Of a DNA stretch of 64,000 bases, positions 40,564 through 49,249 are shown one piece after another (the stretch's first letter is position 1; each line of letters begins with the position of its first letter). Position numbers and translations under genes: made by a program. Below the pieces are notes generated by a model, which ran no database searches, was not told the DNA's origin, and saw only the letters and a program-made list of their open reading frames with translations. The DNA comes from an uncultured Peptoniphilus sp. (GTDB taxonomy: Bacteria > Bacillota > Clostridia > Tissierellales > Peptoniphilaceae), in contig NZ_CALUAA010000008.1 of assembly GCF_943913915.1 (NCBI RefSeq), positions 11,563 to 75,562 of the forward strand. The letters are read 5' to 3'.

Positions 40564-41326
40564 ACTCATTGCCTACACCCCGGGGGCCGAGGCGACCATC
40601 GCAAAGGCCGCCAAGCTTTGCTACTCGCCGGTGGGCGTGGAGGAAATCGAAAAGAAATTAAACGATGAGGAAGTGGAGCGCTTCGTCTCCATGCTCGCCT
40701 CCATGGGTCACGACTCCCCTTTAGAACATGTGAGCTTTACCTTCGCCGTAGAAGGGGTGAGCCGTGTACTCACTCATCAATTGGTGCGTCATCGCCTGGC
40801 CAGCTATTCCCAACAATCTCAGCGCTACGTGAAGCTGGACCAGTTTGACTACATCGTCCCCGAGGCCGTTCGCGGCGACGAGGAAGCGGAAGACGTCTTT
40901 TTAAAGAGTATGGAAGCGGCCAACGAAAGCTACCACAAAATTACCGATATCCTTCAAAAAAAGCATTACGAGGAATACATTGCCGAGGGAATGGAGGAGA
41001 AAAAGGCCGCCCGTCAAGCGGAAAAGCGCGCCATCGAAGATGCCCGCTACGTGCTTCCCAATGCGTGCGAGACGAAAATCGTCCTGACCATGAACGCCCG
41101 CAGTCTGCTCCATTTCTTCAACATGCGCCTCTGTCTGCGCGCCCAATGGGAAATTCGCGGCCTGGCCCTTGCCATGCTAAAAGAAGTTATGAACACGGCG
41201 CCTGCTCTATTTAAAAAGGCGGGCCCCCCATGCGTTAAGGGACCTTGCCCGGAAGGGGCCATGACCTGCGGAAAAATCCAAGAGGTGCGCCGCTTTTACA
41301 AGGAGGAATTATGGACGAGACAGTAA
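40553..41326 (+). CDS. thyX: FAD-dependent thymidylate synthase ThyX
   Basis: A 257-residue flavin-dependent thymidylate synthase. The ThyX motif RHRxxSxxxxSxRY is present as RHRLASYSQQSQRY (79-92). It methylates dUMP with methylene-tetrahydrofolate, using FADH2. The sequence is of the longer Firmicutes type, with NACETKIVLTMNARSLLHFF in the second half. It overlaps mrnC by 11 bases and rlmB by 16. No thyA or dfrA is present in the window. Confidence 0.96.
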   Translation: MNVKLIAYTPGAEATIAKAAKLCYSPVGVEEIEKKLNDEEVERFVSMLASMGHDSPLEHVSFTFAVEGVSRVLTHQLVRHRLASYSQQSQRYVKLDQFDYIVPEAVRGDEEAEDVFLKSMEAANESYHKITDILQKKHYEEYIAEGMEEKKAARQAEKRAIEDARYVLPNACETKIVLTMNARSLLHFFNMRLCLRAQWEIRGLALAMLKEVMNTAPALFKKAGPPCVKGPCPEGAMTCGKIQEVRRFYKEELWTRQ

Positions 41327-42054
41327 TCTTCGGTCGCAATCCCGTACTGGAAGCTTTAGACGATAAGGTAGACAAACTCTTTATTCAAAAGGGACTGAAC
41401 GACGGCACGGTGAAAAAAATCCGCAGCAAAGCCAAGGCCATGGGCGTGGACGTTCGGGAGCGTGAAAAATATCGCCTCGATGAAATGGTCGACGGCAAAA
41501 ATCACCAAGGGGTGGTGGCCTATGTTACGAACTTTACCTACTCCACATTGGAGGATATGTTTCAGCGGGCGGAGGAGCGGGAAGAAGATCCCCTCATCAT
41601 CCTCCTGGACAGCATTCAGGACCCGCACAATCTCGGCGCCATTATCCGCTCGGCGGTAGCCATGGGCGCCCACGGCGTGGTGATCCCCAAGAATCGATCC
41701 GCCGAAGTCAACGGCACAGTGTATAAGACATCGGCAGGAGCCGTGGATCATATGCTCGTCGCCAAGGTGACGAATATGAACCGAACCGTCGAAGAGCTTA
41801 AGGCAAGAAATGTGTGGGTTTACGGCGCCGATGCGGGAGAGGGAAGTCTTTACGATGCGGATCTCACAGGGCCTGTGGCCATCGTCGTCGGCAACGAAGG
41901 GAAGGGTATCGCCAAAAAGACGAAAGAACACGTGGACGCACTCCTTTCCATTCCCATGCCGGGAAAATTCGAATCCCTAAATGCGTCGGTGGCGGCCTCG
42001 ATCTTTCTCTATGAAATTGTAAGGCAGCGCCATGGCAAACAGACGAAAATATAA
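41311..42054 (+). CDS. rlmB: 23S rRNA guanosine-2'-O-methyltransferase RlmB (TrmH/SPOUT family)
   Basis: A 247-residue SpoU methyltransferase. The N-terminal substrate-binding domain begins VIFGRNPVLEAL; the knot motifs are LLDSIQDPHNLGAIIRSA (motif 1), VAIVVGNEGKGI (motif 2) and IPMPGKFESLNASVAASIFLYE (motif 3). It modifies G2251 of 23S rRNA in E. coli; the exact target here is inferred. I start at ATG 41311, six bases after AGGAGG; a start 66 bases upstream lies within thyX. Its last 23 bases overlap rae1. Confidence 0.93.
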   Translation: MDETVIFGRNPVLEALDDKVDKLFIQKGLNDGTVKKIRSKAKAMGVDVREREKYRLDEMVDGKNHQGVVAYVTNFTYSTLEDMFQRAEEREEDPLIILLDSIQDPHNLGAIIRSAVAMGAHGVVIPKNRSAEVNGTVYKTSAGAVDHMLVAKVTNMNRTVEELKARNVWVYGADAGEGSLYDADLTGPVAIVVGNEGKGIAKKTKEHVDALLSIPMPGKFESLNASVAASIFLYEIVRQRHGKQTKI

Positions 42055-42568
42055 GCGCAAACAACCCTATCTTTTCGTCGACGGCTACAATGTGTTAAAC
42101 GCGTGGCCCATGTTTTACGACATGATCGACGACCGGCTGGAAGAGGCGCGGGAACTTCTCGCGGATATTTTGGAAGAATATGCCGCTACAGAACACGTCT
42201 TTGTGATCCTCGTCTACGATGCCTACCGTGTCAAAGGTCATAGCGGGAGCGTCATGAAGGGAAAGCATATGGATGTGGTCTTTACTCAGGAGACGGTAAC
42301 AGCCGATCGCTACATCGAGAGCGAAATCGCCTCCATGGGCCGCATGGACGACGTGTCCGTAGCCACCAGTGATTTTGTGGAGCAGCAGATCATTATGTCC
42401 CGAGGCGGCAAGCGCATCAGCGCGAGGGAACTGGAAATCCTCGTGAAAAATGCCAAAGGGCGTACGCGGAAAACCGTCCGCAATATCCGTACGGATAAAA
42501 TATTTTCCGCATCTCTTGGAGAAGCCGATAAAGAGAAATTAGAACGATTAAAAAAAGATTTGAGCTAG
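42032..42568 (+). CDS. rae1: Rae1/YacP-type ribosome-dependent mRNA endonuclease (NYN domain)
   Basis: A 178-residue PIN/NYN-domain nuclease. LFVDGYNVLNAW (about 11-22) holds the first acidic residue; VILVYDAYRV and ADRYIESEIASM supply others, and ATSDFVEQQII the final Asp. In Bacillus Rae1 enters the A site of translating ribosomes and cuts some mRNAs. Its position after rlmB is conserved. In Bacilli the gene sigH follows; here a ZIP transporter gene does. Confidence 0.9.
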   Translation: MANRRKYKRKQPYLFVDGYNVLNAWPMFYDMIDDRLEEARELLADILEEYAATEHVFVILVYDAYRVKGHSGSVMKGKHMDVVFTQETVTADRYIESEIASMGRMDDVSVATSDFVEQQIIMSRGGKRISARELEILVKNAKGRTRKTVRNIRTDKIFSASLGEADKEKLERLKKDLS

Positions 42569-42577
42569 GAGGTATAT

Positions 42578-43356
42578 GTGGATATAGCCGTGTTGCAGAC
42601 ACTCGCCATTCCCCTTATCGGAACGAGTTTAGGTGCCGGAAGTGTATTATTTTTTCACCACCGGATGAATAGAGAAGTAGAAAAAGGAATGAACGGCTTC
42701 GCCGCCGGTGTTATGGTGGCGGCGTCAATTTGGAGCCTGCTCATCCCCGCCATGGAAGAGTCTGTGGATTTAGGTAAACTCGCATTCTTACCTGCCGCCA
42801 TCGGCTTTTGGATCGGCACCTTCTTTATGCTCGCCATCGACAAACTCGTTCCCCATTTACACGGCAACGAATCGGAAGGTATGGAAGGGGTGGAAGTAAA
42901 ACGCTCCACCATGCTCTTTCTTGCCGTTACCATTCACAATATTCCCGAGGGTATGGCCCTCGGGGTGGTGATCGCAGGCTGGCTCAGTCATAATGTAACC
43001 ATTTCGGCGGGGAGCGCACTGGCTCTCGCTGTGGGTCTCGCCATTCAAAACTTTCCCGAGGGAGCCATCGTCTCTCTCCCCATGCACGCGGCAGGTATCG
43101 GGCGTAAAAAAGCCTTCGGCTACGGCATCCTTTCAGGCGTCGTAGAGCCTGTGGCCTCTGTGGCCACCATGCTCCTTGCATCAAGAGTCATCCCCCTCCT
43201 TCCCTACTTTTAAGTTTTGCATCAGGGGTCATGATGTATGTAGTTGTGGAGGAACTCATTCCCGAAACGGCGAAGGGAGAGCACAGCAATGTGGGGGTTT
43301 TAACATTTGCATTGGGTTTTACCTTAATGATGATTTTAGACATAACATTGGGATAG
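42578..43356 (+). pseudogene. ZIP family metal transporter gene with a -1 frameshift
   Basis: The frame from GTG 42578 encodes 211 residues with ZIP features (IHNIPEGMALGVV and IQNFPEGAIVSLPM, both His/Glu metal-site helices) and stops at TAA right after LLPYF. The stop is followed, in the next frame, by SFASGVMMYVVVEELIPE and a final helix ending at TAG 43354-43356, exactly the missing last two ZIP helices. Adding one T to the TTTT run at 43208-43211 restores a 259-residue transporter. The cause could be a true mutation, phase variation at the homopolymer, or a base-calling error. Zn2+/Fe2+ transport is the family role. The GTG follows AGGAGG. Confidence 0.8.
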
Positions 43357-43384
43357 AAAACGCGACGGCGTTTTCTTTTTCTTT
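43356..43384 (+). terminator. Terminator after the ZIP gene
   Basis: GAAAACGC (43356-43363) and GCGTTTTC (43368-43375) pair around GACG and are followed by TTTTTCTTTT. The 290 bases between here and 43670 hold no gene, only a promoter and a leader. Confidence 0.85.
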
Positions 43385-43543
43385 TACCAAAAATTTTGCG
43401 CTTCAGCGAAATGAATGAAGAAAAAGCGATAAAATTGATCGTAAAATATGAAGATGACTAAAAATATAGAAAACAAAAAGCGCCAATCATTTATGAACTT
43501 TCCGTGAAAATACAAAAAAGCGAAAAATTATGTAGGAAAAGAC

Positions 43544-43572
43544 TTGTTTTATTGCCTATAAGGGTGTACACT
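43544..43572 (+). promoter_or_regulatory. Promoter of the secreted stalk-like protein
   Basis: TTGTTT (43544-43549), 17-bp spacer, TACACT (43567-43572). The leader of about 95 bases has a perfect hairpin CGCGTAG-TTAT-CTACGCG (43637-43654) that ends just before the GGAAGGAGG ribosome site, so its folding could affect translation. Confidence 0.55.
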
Positions 43573-43670
43573 CGTCGTGAACGAGAGAGGAAGAAGGACT
43601 CCAAGATACCGATTTTTCGGGGGATTGGGCCTTCGGCGCGTAGTTATCTACGCGAGGAAGGAGGTACGTA

Positions 43671-44486
43671 ATGAAAAAAATTGCTGCATTATTATTGTTT
43701 CTTTTATTGATTCCCAAAGGGATCTTCGCCGAGACATGGCCCGCCGAAGCCGTACATGTTTATATGGACGGATACAGTTTAAACCGAAAGGGCACTATCG
43801 AAACATTTGTGAAAGACAGCCGAACGTATATCTCCGTCCCTCTCCTCGAACAATTGGAAACTCTAAAAGTTTCCGTTGACGAAAATAATAAAACAATCGC
43901 CATTACCTCAGGTGATGAAACTGTCAACATGACAGTGGGTGAAAAAGAGTATAAAAAAGGCGACGAAACCATGGCTATGGACGTAGCGCCTTTCGAAGAG
44001 GAAGGCACTGTATACCTGCCCCTACGCTATGTAGCAGAACCCTTCGGAAAAGAAGTCCACTGGGGAAGCGATGCCCGCACCGTCGTCGTGGGAAGCTATT
44101 TAGACGATGCTCCCTCAAATGACGATATTCGCATCACTACAAAAGCGGGATATTCCTTTGAGATTCCCGAAGCGGATAAAAATCGCTACGTCATTGAAGA
44201 CGACGGCGGAGAAGTACGCATTTACGACAAACAAAACTATCGCAAAACCGATCACATCGGACGCATCGGCACCATCGCCAAAGTAAAAGATCCTTCCTGC
44301 GCGGAATGCTCCATGATCTTACTCAAACCGCTCCCCGGTGGTTACTTGATCTTTACCTTTGCTGAAAATTCAGGCATCAGCCCCGATGCGGCGCCTGAAC
44401 TGAAAGAAGCGTATGAAAACTCCAAACTGGAAATTAAAAACATTTTAAAAACCGTAAACACGCTGGAACGCGTTTCTCTGAAATAA
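43671..44486 (+). CDS. Secreted protein with copper amine oxidase N-terminal-like domain
   Basis: A 271-residue exported protein. A signal peptide (MKKIAALLLFLLLIPKGIFA, cleavage near 20) leads a domain of the copper-amine-oxidase N-terminal type: VYMDGYSLNRKGTIETFVKD, TYISVPLLEQLETLKVSVD and VYLPLRYVAEPFGKEVHWGS are the repeated beta-alpha-beta stalk pieces common on clostridial surface proteins. The rest (about 140-271) I do not recognise; it includes two cysteines, both in one CAEC pair. No anchor is seen. GGAAGGAGG precedes the ATG. Probably envelope-associated; role unknown. Confidence 0.75.
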   Translation: MKKIAALLLFLLLIPKGIFAETWPAEAVHVYMDGYSLNRKGTIETFVKDSRTYISVPLLEQLETLKVSVDENNKTIAITSGDETVNMTVGEKEYKKGDETMAMDVAPFEEEGTVYLPLRYVAEPFGKEVHWGSDARTVVVGSYLDDAPSNDDIRITTKAGYSFEIPEADKNRYVIEDDGGEVRIYDKQNYRKTDHIGRIGTIAKVKDPSCAECSMILLKPLPGGYLIFTFAENSGISPDAAPELKEAYENSKLEIKNILKTVNTLERVSLK

Positions 44487-44491
44487 AAAAG

Positions 44492-44519
44492 ACCTGCTTC
44501 GTAATAGAAGCAGGTTTTT
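44492..44519 (+). terminator. Terminator of the secreted stalk-like protein
   Basis: ACCTGCTTC (44492-44500) and GAAGCAGGT (44507-44515) form a perfect 9-bp stem, followed by TTTT. Confidence 0.85.
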
Positions 44520-44588
44520 CATATTTAAAAATAGAAAACCTTTTAATAAAAAATCGTAAATACCTTAGTAAATAGAAAGAGCATAGTG

Positions 44589-44625
44589 TATACTTAACAG
44601 TATAGAGATAGTATATCTATACTGT
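44589..44625 (+). promoter_or_regulatory. -10 element and 10-bp inverted repeat before the surface protein
   Basis: TATACT (44589-44594) is a probable -10. Immediately after, ACAGTATAGA (44597-44606) and TCTATACTGT (44616-44625) form a perfect 10-bp inverted repeat around nine bases. At the DNA level it is a good operator candidate covering the start site. Confidence 0.5.
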
Positions 44626-44668
44626 CTCGTACGATATTGTAAGAAATAAGAGAAAGAGAGGAGAAACA

Positions 44669-47600
44669 ATGAAACAGCTACGCGTTCTGCTGCTCTTTAT
44701 CTTGTTTTTTCTATTGGGTGGAGGTACAGCTTACGCCCAGTCTGTAGGAGATGAGGCGGCGACGCCACATCCTGCAGTACGGCAGGAGGCTGTATCTGTG
44801 CCCGGAAAAAACGAGGCGAGAGCGAGCAATGAGCAGGCCGCGGATAAAAAGATCTCAAAGCCGGTTCAGAAAACACTCGCATCGCAAGATGAAAAGAGTA
44901 AACAAGTAGAGTCTGCGGCGGTGGAAACACCGGAAGCAGAAAAAGATGTAACGCTTGAGGCTGATGCAGTCGACGGGGAAAAGCAAGCAGCTCCCGAAAA
45001 ACAAGAGGATGCTCTTGGCCAAACGCCTAAGACTGAAACAGCCGAAGAGAAAGAGCAGGTAATTTCCGATGATAAAGAGGAAGCTGACGATGAAAAGTCT
45101 GCAAACGATTTATCGGAGGAAGGAGATTCTCCTGCAGAAGCTGATCAGGAAGAAAAAGTAAAACCTGAAGAAGAACAAACTGAAGAATCGGAAGCGAACG
45201 AAACGGAAGCTGAAGAAGCAGAAACGGACGCTGTTGATAAAACAGAAAAAACAGCTCAAAAGGGAGAGGTTCTGGAAAAAGGGACCATCCTCGATCCGCA
45301 AGTACTTAAGGCGAACGATCCTTCTGACGAAACGAATGGCAAAGTAGTAAAAGAAGTAGATTCTTTTGAAAAATTACAAAAAGCCATTGCAAATGCGCAG
45401 GACGGCGTGGAAACGACCATCGTCATCACACAAAGCTTTGAAATCAGCGAAACCTTGACCATTGGTGAAGGTAAAATAATCATCTTGACCTCAAATGATG
45501 GCAAAGAAATGGATGATCCTTGGGAAAAGATCAAGCAACCCAAAGACTATGCAGATCAAGGTGAAGAAAAGCAAAGAGAAGTTATAGACGAAGCTAAAGA
45601 TCGTGGTGATAAGGCTATAAAAGATGCCGGAATTAACATCACTGAGGAAGATGACGAATATTATTACAAGTTCCGCGAAAGTGATATTGTCCTTAAGCGG
45701 GCTAAAAAGTTCATCGAAACCATGTTTGACGTAAAGGGCAAGCTTACCCTTGGCGATGAAAACAATTCCATTAATTTTGACGGCAACAAAAGAGAGGTGA
45801 CCCTACCCGGAGGAAGTGAAGGTCAATTTTTTAAAGTTAATGATAAAGCTAAGCTTACGTTAAAGAATGGCGTTATAGCCAATGGAACAGCGAAGGCAGG
45901 CTATTCAGCAGCTGTTAGCGTAGAAAAAGGCGGAGAGTTCACCATGGAAGGTGGACGTATTACTTCAAATTATACTGCGTCTAATGCTAACTATCCAACT
46001 TCTGCTGGTGGAGTATATGTATACATCGGTGGAAAATTCAATATGAATAGCGGAATGATCGACCATAATACAGGTTCTGCGGGAGCTATTGCTGCCGGAG
46101 ATTTATATGGTATAAATAAGTCTATTAATTTATTCGATTCACCAGATGCAGCTGCTATCATAAACCTTAATGGAGGAAGCATAGTTTCTAATAGTTCAGA
46201 AGGTATGAAATTAGCGGGCGGTATTGTTATCTTTCCTGCTGCCACATTAAATTTTAATGATGGTATTGTTGCAGGGAACTCATCCAGTCAACATGGCGGG
46301 GGAATTACAATTTCGGACCAATTTGTTGACAAATATGACAATGCGCTTAATGGCAGCTGGGTGAATACTAGAGGAAATTATGAGGAGTATAAAAAACATT
46401 TTAAAGCTGAGGCTAATATAAATGGAGGTCTACTCTATAAAAATAAAACCGGACGCTCAGGAGGCGCTGTATTTGTAGATAGCAACTACGTTCATTTTAA
46501 ACGTACGATGATTTTAGACAACAAAGCTACTTCGTTTGGGGGAGCTATCTATGTATCTTTTCCACCAAGAATCCAAGAGTTAAAAGATCTTTTAATTACG
46601 GAAAATAATACAATCCCTGGTTCAGTTGTTTCAGGAGCAGACAAATATTGGGGAGGACCGAATGTCGGTGGCGGTATTTGGAATTGCCCGGACGGTCATG
46701 TCCATATTGGTGATGGCCACAGTGTCTATGTATTTAATAACAACGGAAGTAAAGGATCAGACTATGTATTTTCCGAGAAAACAGATTATTTTTTGATTGA
46801 TAAGGATAATGTGGCTGATCGTTTTTATAATTTTATTTCTCCAGTTACTAAAGATGGAAATATCATTAAGTTTCTTAATGATGATGGCACAGGAGAAAAA
46901 CTTCCTGACGCTATGTCATATACAGGAAACTTTGTCTTTTTAAAATCAGTTTACGATAAAGTGCTGCAAGCAGAGGCTTGGAGGAACTCGGGAACATTCA
47001 TTCTGGGCAATAAGGCAGCATACGGTGCAGGCATTGGATCAGATGCTAGCATAGAAACACCTGAAGATAAAGGCGATGTCAATTTTAAATTCAAAAAACA
47101 TTGGGATCCGAGTATTGACGAGGATGAATACAGGAACAAAAAAATTCATGCAGATATTTTCATCGTTCCCAAAGAAGTTGATGATGTCTATGTCAGAAGT
47201 CAATATGGTTATGATAATAACTTGTTTAAGTACGGAGAGGTCATCTTAAGTCGCGAAAACAATTGGGAAACTACCTTCTCTGACTTTAAAGACAACAAAT
47301 ATACCGATCTACCCGCTTTTACAAAGGATAATGGATTACCCTTTACCCCCCAGGAACTTGCGGCTAAGGGTTTGAAATATTTAGTAATCGAAAGAGAGAC
47401 CGAGTATTCATCAACGATTGAAGAAAAGTATACAAACGAGAGAAATGGAAAGATTGAAATTTATCGAGATCTAAGCGTAGATTATGAAGAGATTGATAAA
47501 TTGGGCAATCCTGATTATTACTTGTATTATGTCGATGAATTTGGTAGAGCTCACTATTTAACAAAAGCAGTTAAAGAAGGAGAAGGAATAAATGGGGTTT

Positions 47601-49156
47601 TTGCCCATCCAATGCTTGACCAAAAGATAGTTGGCATTGAACATTATGGAACAGATCGAAACTATGTCGATGAAATAAGCAAATATAAAAGATGGATTGA
47701 GTATTTTGAAAAAGAGGGCGATCAAGAGTCTGCAGATTACTATAGGCTCTTAATAGATTTAAAGGGTTACAAGTCTGGAGATGCGGGCTATGCCTTTTTC
47801 TTGAGGCGTGATAAAGAAGGTCTAAAATTATACGTTCCTTATCTATTTATCGAGAACTGGGATGAGGAAGGATATAGCGGCTTTAATTATAAAGTTTTAG
47901 ATAATAGTAATGAACAATATACAAAAACCTATACTGTTGATATTACTAACAGACCTTATACAGAAGCCAAGATTAAAAAAACTTGGAAGATGCTAACTGA
48001 AGAAGAAATTAGAGAAGCCCTAGGGCAATACCACGACAATATTGAAGTGAAAAACCGTGAAATTCCAGACCAGGTAACTTTCTATGTTTTAAAGGACAAG
48101 AAGAGAATTGTTGTAGATTATATTAGAGATAAAAATGGAAAAGTTCATCCTATTTATAAAACAGTTACATTAACGAAAAAAGATAATTGGGAAGGAACTA
48201 TTACCAAACTTGATCCATATTTTTTAAGTAATGGGGCCTATGGCATTGAAGAAGAAGCTATCGAAGGCTTTAGAATGAGCTATAAAATTACAAAGACCAA
48301 AGATAAGGATCAACCAACGAAATTGAGCTTCCGTGTTTATATCCCAAATAGCTATAAGCTATTTGAAGGATATGACAAGGATGAAGAGGATTATACAACG
48401 GAAGAATCCCTAAAAGACTACTTTGACGAATACTTTGGTGATATAAAGATCAATTTAGTCATTGATGGAAAAGTTACGAACACAAAGATCGTGATGTGGA
48501 AAAAGGAAGTTATTGATTTAGGTGACTATGGAAATAGAATTTCTTATTCTTTAGATTCAGATAATATTCTTTTTGGCTTTGATGGTGAAGAGATTACTGT
48601 CTATACTAAGGGTAGAAATATCCGCGTAGAGTATTATAATTCTATGGATAATGCTGCCGGCCTTACGAATTATAATATTTACCTTGAAAAGGATAAATTC
48701 GGCGGATATACAATGTATGCACCAAATTTGTTGAAAAATGGCAAATTTTATCAAATGCTTCAAATCACGGAGAAGGAGCGAAACGCGGGATATATATATC
48801 CATTGATTAGGGAGTTTAAGGCAGCCCCGTATGAAGAAGGCGTCTACACCTTCGAAGCAACCAATACGGAGCTTCCTCCGGAAAAACCGCCGGAAGAACC
48901 GAAGGAACCGTCGGAAGAGCCTGAAGAGCCTCCGAAGGAACCGCCGGAAGAGCCCGAGGAACCTCCGGTGATTCCTCCGGAAGAGCCTGAGGAACCGCCT
49001 GTGATTCCGCCGGAAGAACCTGAAGAACCTCCGGTGATCCCGCCTAAGAAACCGGGCGGATCGCCTCAAACAGGTGTAGGTTCCGTAGCGCCCTATATGA
49101 TGCTCGCATTAACTTCGAGCATGGGCCTCGGTTATATCCGTAGGAAAAAACACTAA
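44669..49156 (+). CDS. Large cell-wall-anchored surface protein (beta-helix plus Cna-B-like domains)
   Basis: A 1495-residue exported protein. A signal peptide ends at AYA (residue 23); residues 25-210 are a low-complexity Glu/Ala/Lys linker. Residues 230-780 resemble a right-handed beta-helix adhesin, with many GGG, NGG and N-rich turns. Later regions look like Cna-B-type repeats: FKFKKHWDPSIDEDEYRNK, then AKIKKTWKMLTEEEIREAL. The tail has repeated PEEPEEPPVIP units, then SPQTG (1465-1469), a hydrophobic stretch and RRKKH, a sortase-sorting signal with Ser in the usual Leu position. AGAGAGGAG precedes the ATG. The body from about 45.4 kb is clearly more AT-rich than neighbouring genes, a sign of acquisition. 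Probably an adhesin; ligand unknown. Confidence 0.85.
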   Translation: MKQLRVLLLFILFFLLGGGTAYAQSVGDEAATPHPAVRQEAVSVPGKNEARASNEQAADKKISKPVQKTLASQDEKSKQVESAAVETPEAEKDVTLEADAVDGEKQAAPEKQEDALGQTPKTETAEEKEQVISDDKEEADDEKSANDLSEEGDSPAEADQEEKVKPEEEQTEESEANETEAEEAETDAVDKTEKTAQKGEVLEKGTILDPQVLKANDPSDETNGKVVKEVDSFEKLQKAIANAQDGVETTIVITQSFEISETLTIGEGKIIILTSNDGKEMDDPWEKIKQPKDYADQGEEKQREVIDEAKDRGDKAIKDAGINITEEDDEYYYKFRESDIVLKRAKKFIETMFDVKGKLTLGDENNSINFDGNKREVTLPGGSEGQFFKVNDKAKLTLKNGVIANGTAKAGYSAAVSVEKGGEFTMEGGRITSNYTASNANYPTSAGGVYVYIGGKFNMNSGMIDHNTGSAGAIAAGDLYGINKSINLFDSPDAAAIINLNGGSIVSNSSEGMKLAGGIVIFPAATLNFNDGIVAGNSSSQHGGGITISDQFVDKYDNALNGSWVNTRGNYEEYKKHFKAEANINGGLLYKNKTGRSGGAVFVDSNYVHFKRTMILDNKATSFGGAIYVSFPPRIQELKDLLITENNTIPGSVVSGADKYWGGPNVGGGIWNCPDGHVHIGDGHSVYVFNNNGSKGSDYVFSEKTDYFLIDKDNVADRFYNFISPVTKDGNIIKFLNDDGTGEKLPDAMSYTGNFVFLKSVYDKVLQAEAWRNSGTFILGNKAAYGAGIGSDASIETPEDKGDVNFKFKKHWDPSIDEDEYRNKKIHADIFIVPKEVDDVYVRSQYGYDNNLFKYGEVILSRENNWETTFSDFKDNKYTDLPAFTKDNGLPFTPQELAAKGLKYLVIERETEYSSTIEEKYTNERNGKIEIYRDLSVDYEEIDKLGNPDYYLYYVDEFGRAHYLTKAVKEGEGINGVFAHPMLDQKIVGIEHYGTDRNYVDEISKYKRWIEYFEKEGDQESADYYRLLIDLKGYKSGDAGYAFFLRRDKEGLKLYVPYLFIENWDEEGYSGFNYKVLDNSNEQYTKTYTVDITNRPYTEAKIKKTWKMLTEEEIREALGQYHDNIEVKNREIPDQVTFYVLKDKKRIVVDYIRDKNGKVHPIYKTVTLTKKDNWEGTITKLDPYFLSNGAYGIEEEAIEGFRMSYKITKTKDKDQPTKLSFRVYIPNSYKLFEGYDKDEEDYTTEESLKDYFDEYFGDIKINLVIDGKVTNTKIVMWKKEVIDLGDYGNRISYSLDSDNILFGFDGEEITVYTKGRNIRVEYYNSMDNAAGLTNYNIYLEKDKFGGYTMYAPNLLKNGKFYQMLQITEKERNAGYIYPLIREFKAAPYEEGVYTFEATNTELPPEKPPEEPKEPSEEPEEPPKEPPEEPEEPPVIPPEEPEEPPVIPPEEPEEPPVIPPKKPGGSPQTGVGSVAPYMMLALTSSMGLGYIRRKKH

Positions 49157-49211
49157 ATTAGAAATGGTCGAGCTTATGGGTTAAAGTCCAATGAGCGGAC
49201 CATGAAAATAG

Positions 49212-49245
49212 AAAAGACCTGTTCCCCAAGTGGAGCAGGTCTTTT
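49212..49245. terminator. Bidirectional terminator between the surface protein and the aminotransferase
   Basis: AAAAGACCTGTTCC (49212-49225) and GGAGCAGGTCTTTT (49232-49245) pair over 14 bp with one G-U, with Ts on both strands. Confidence 0.85.
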
Positions 49246-49249
49246 CGCG

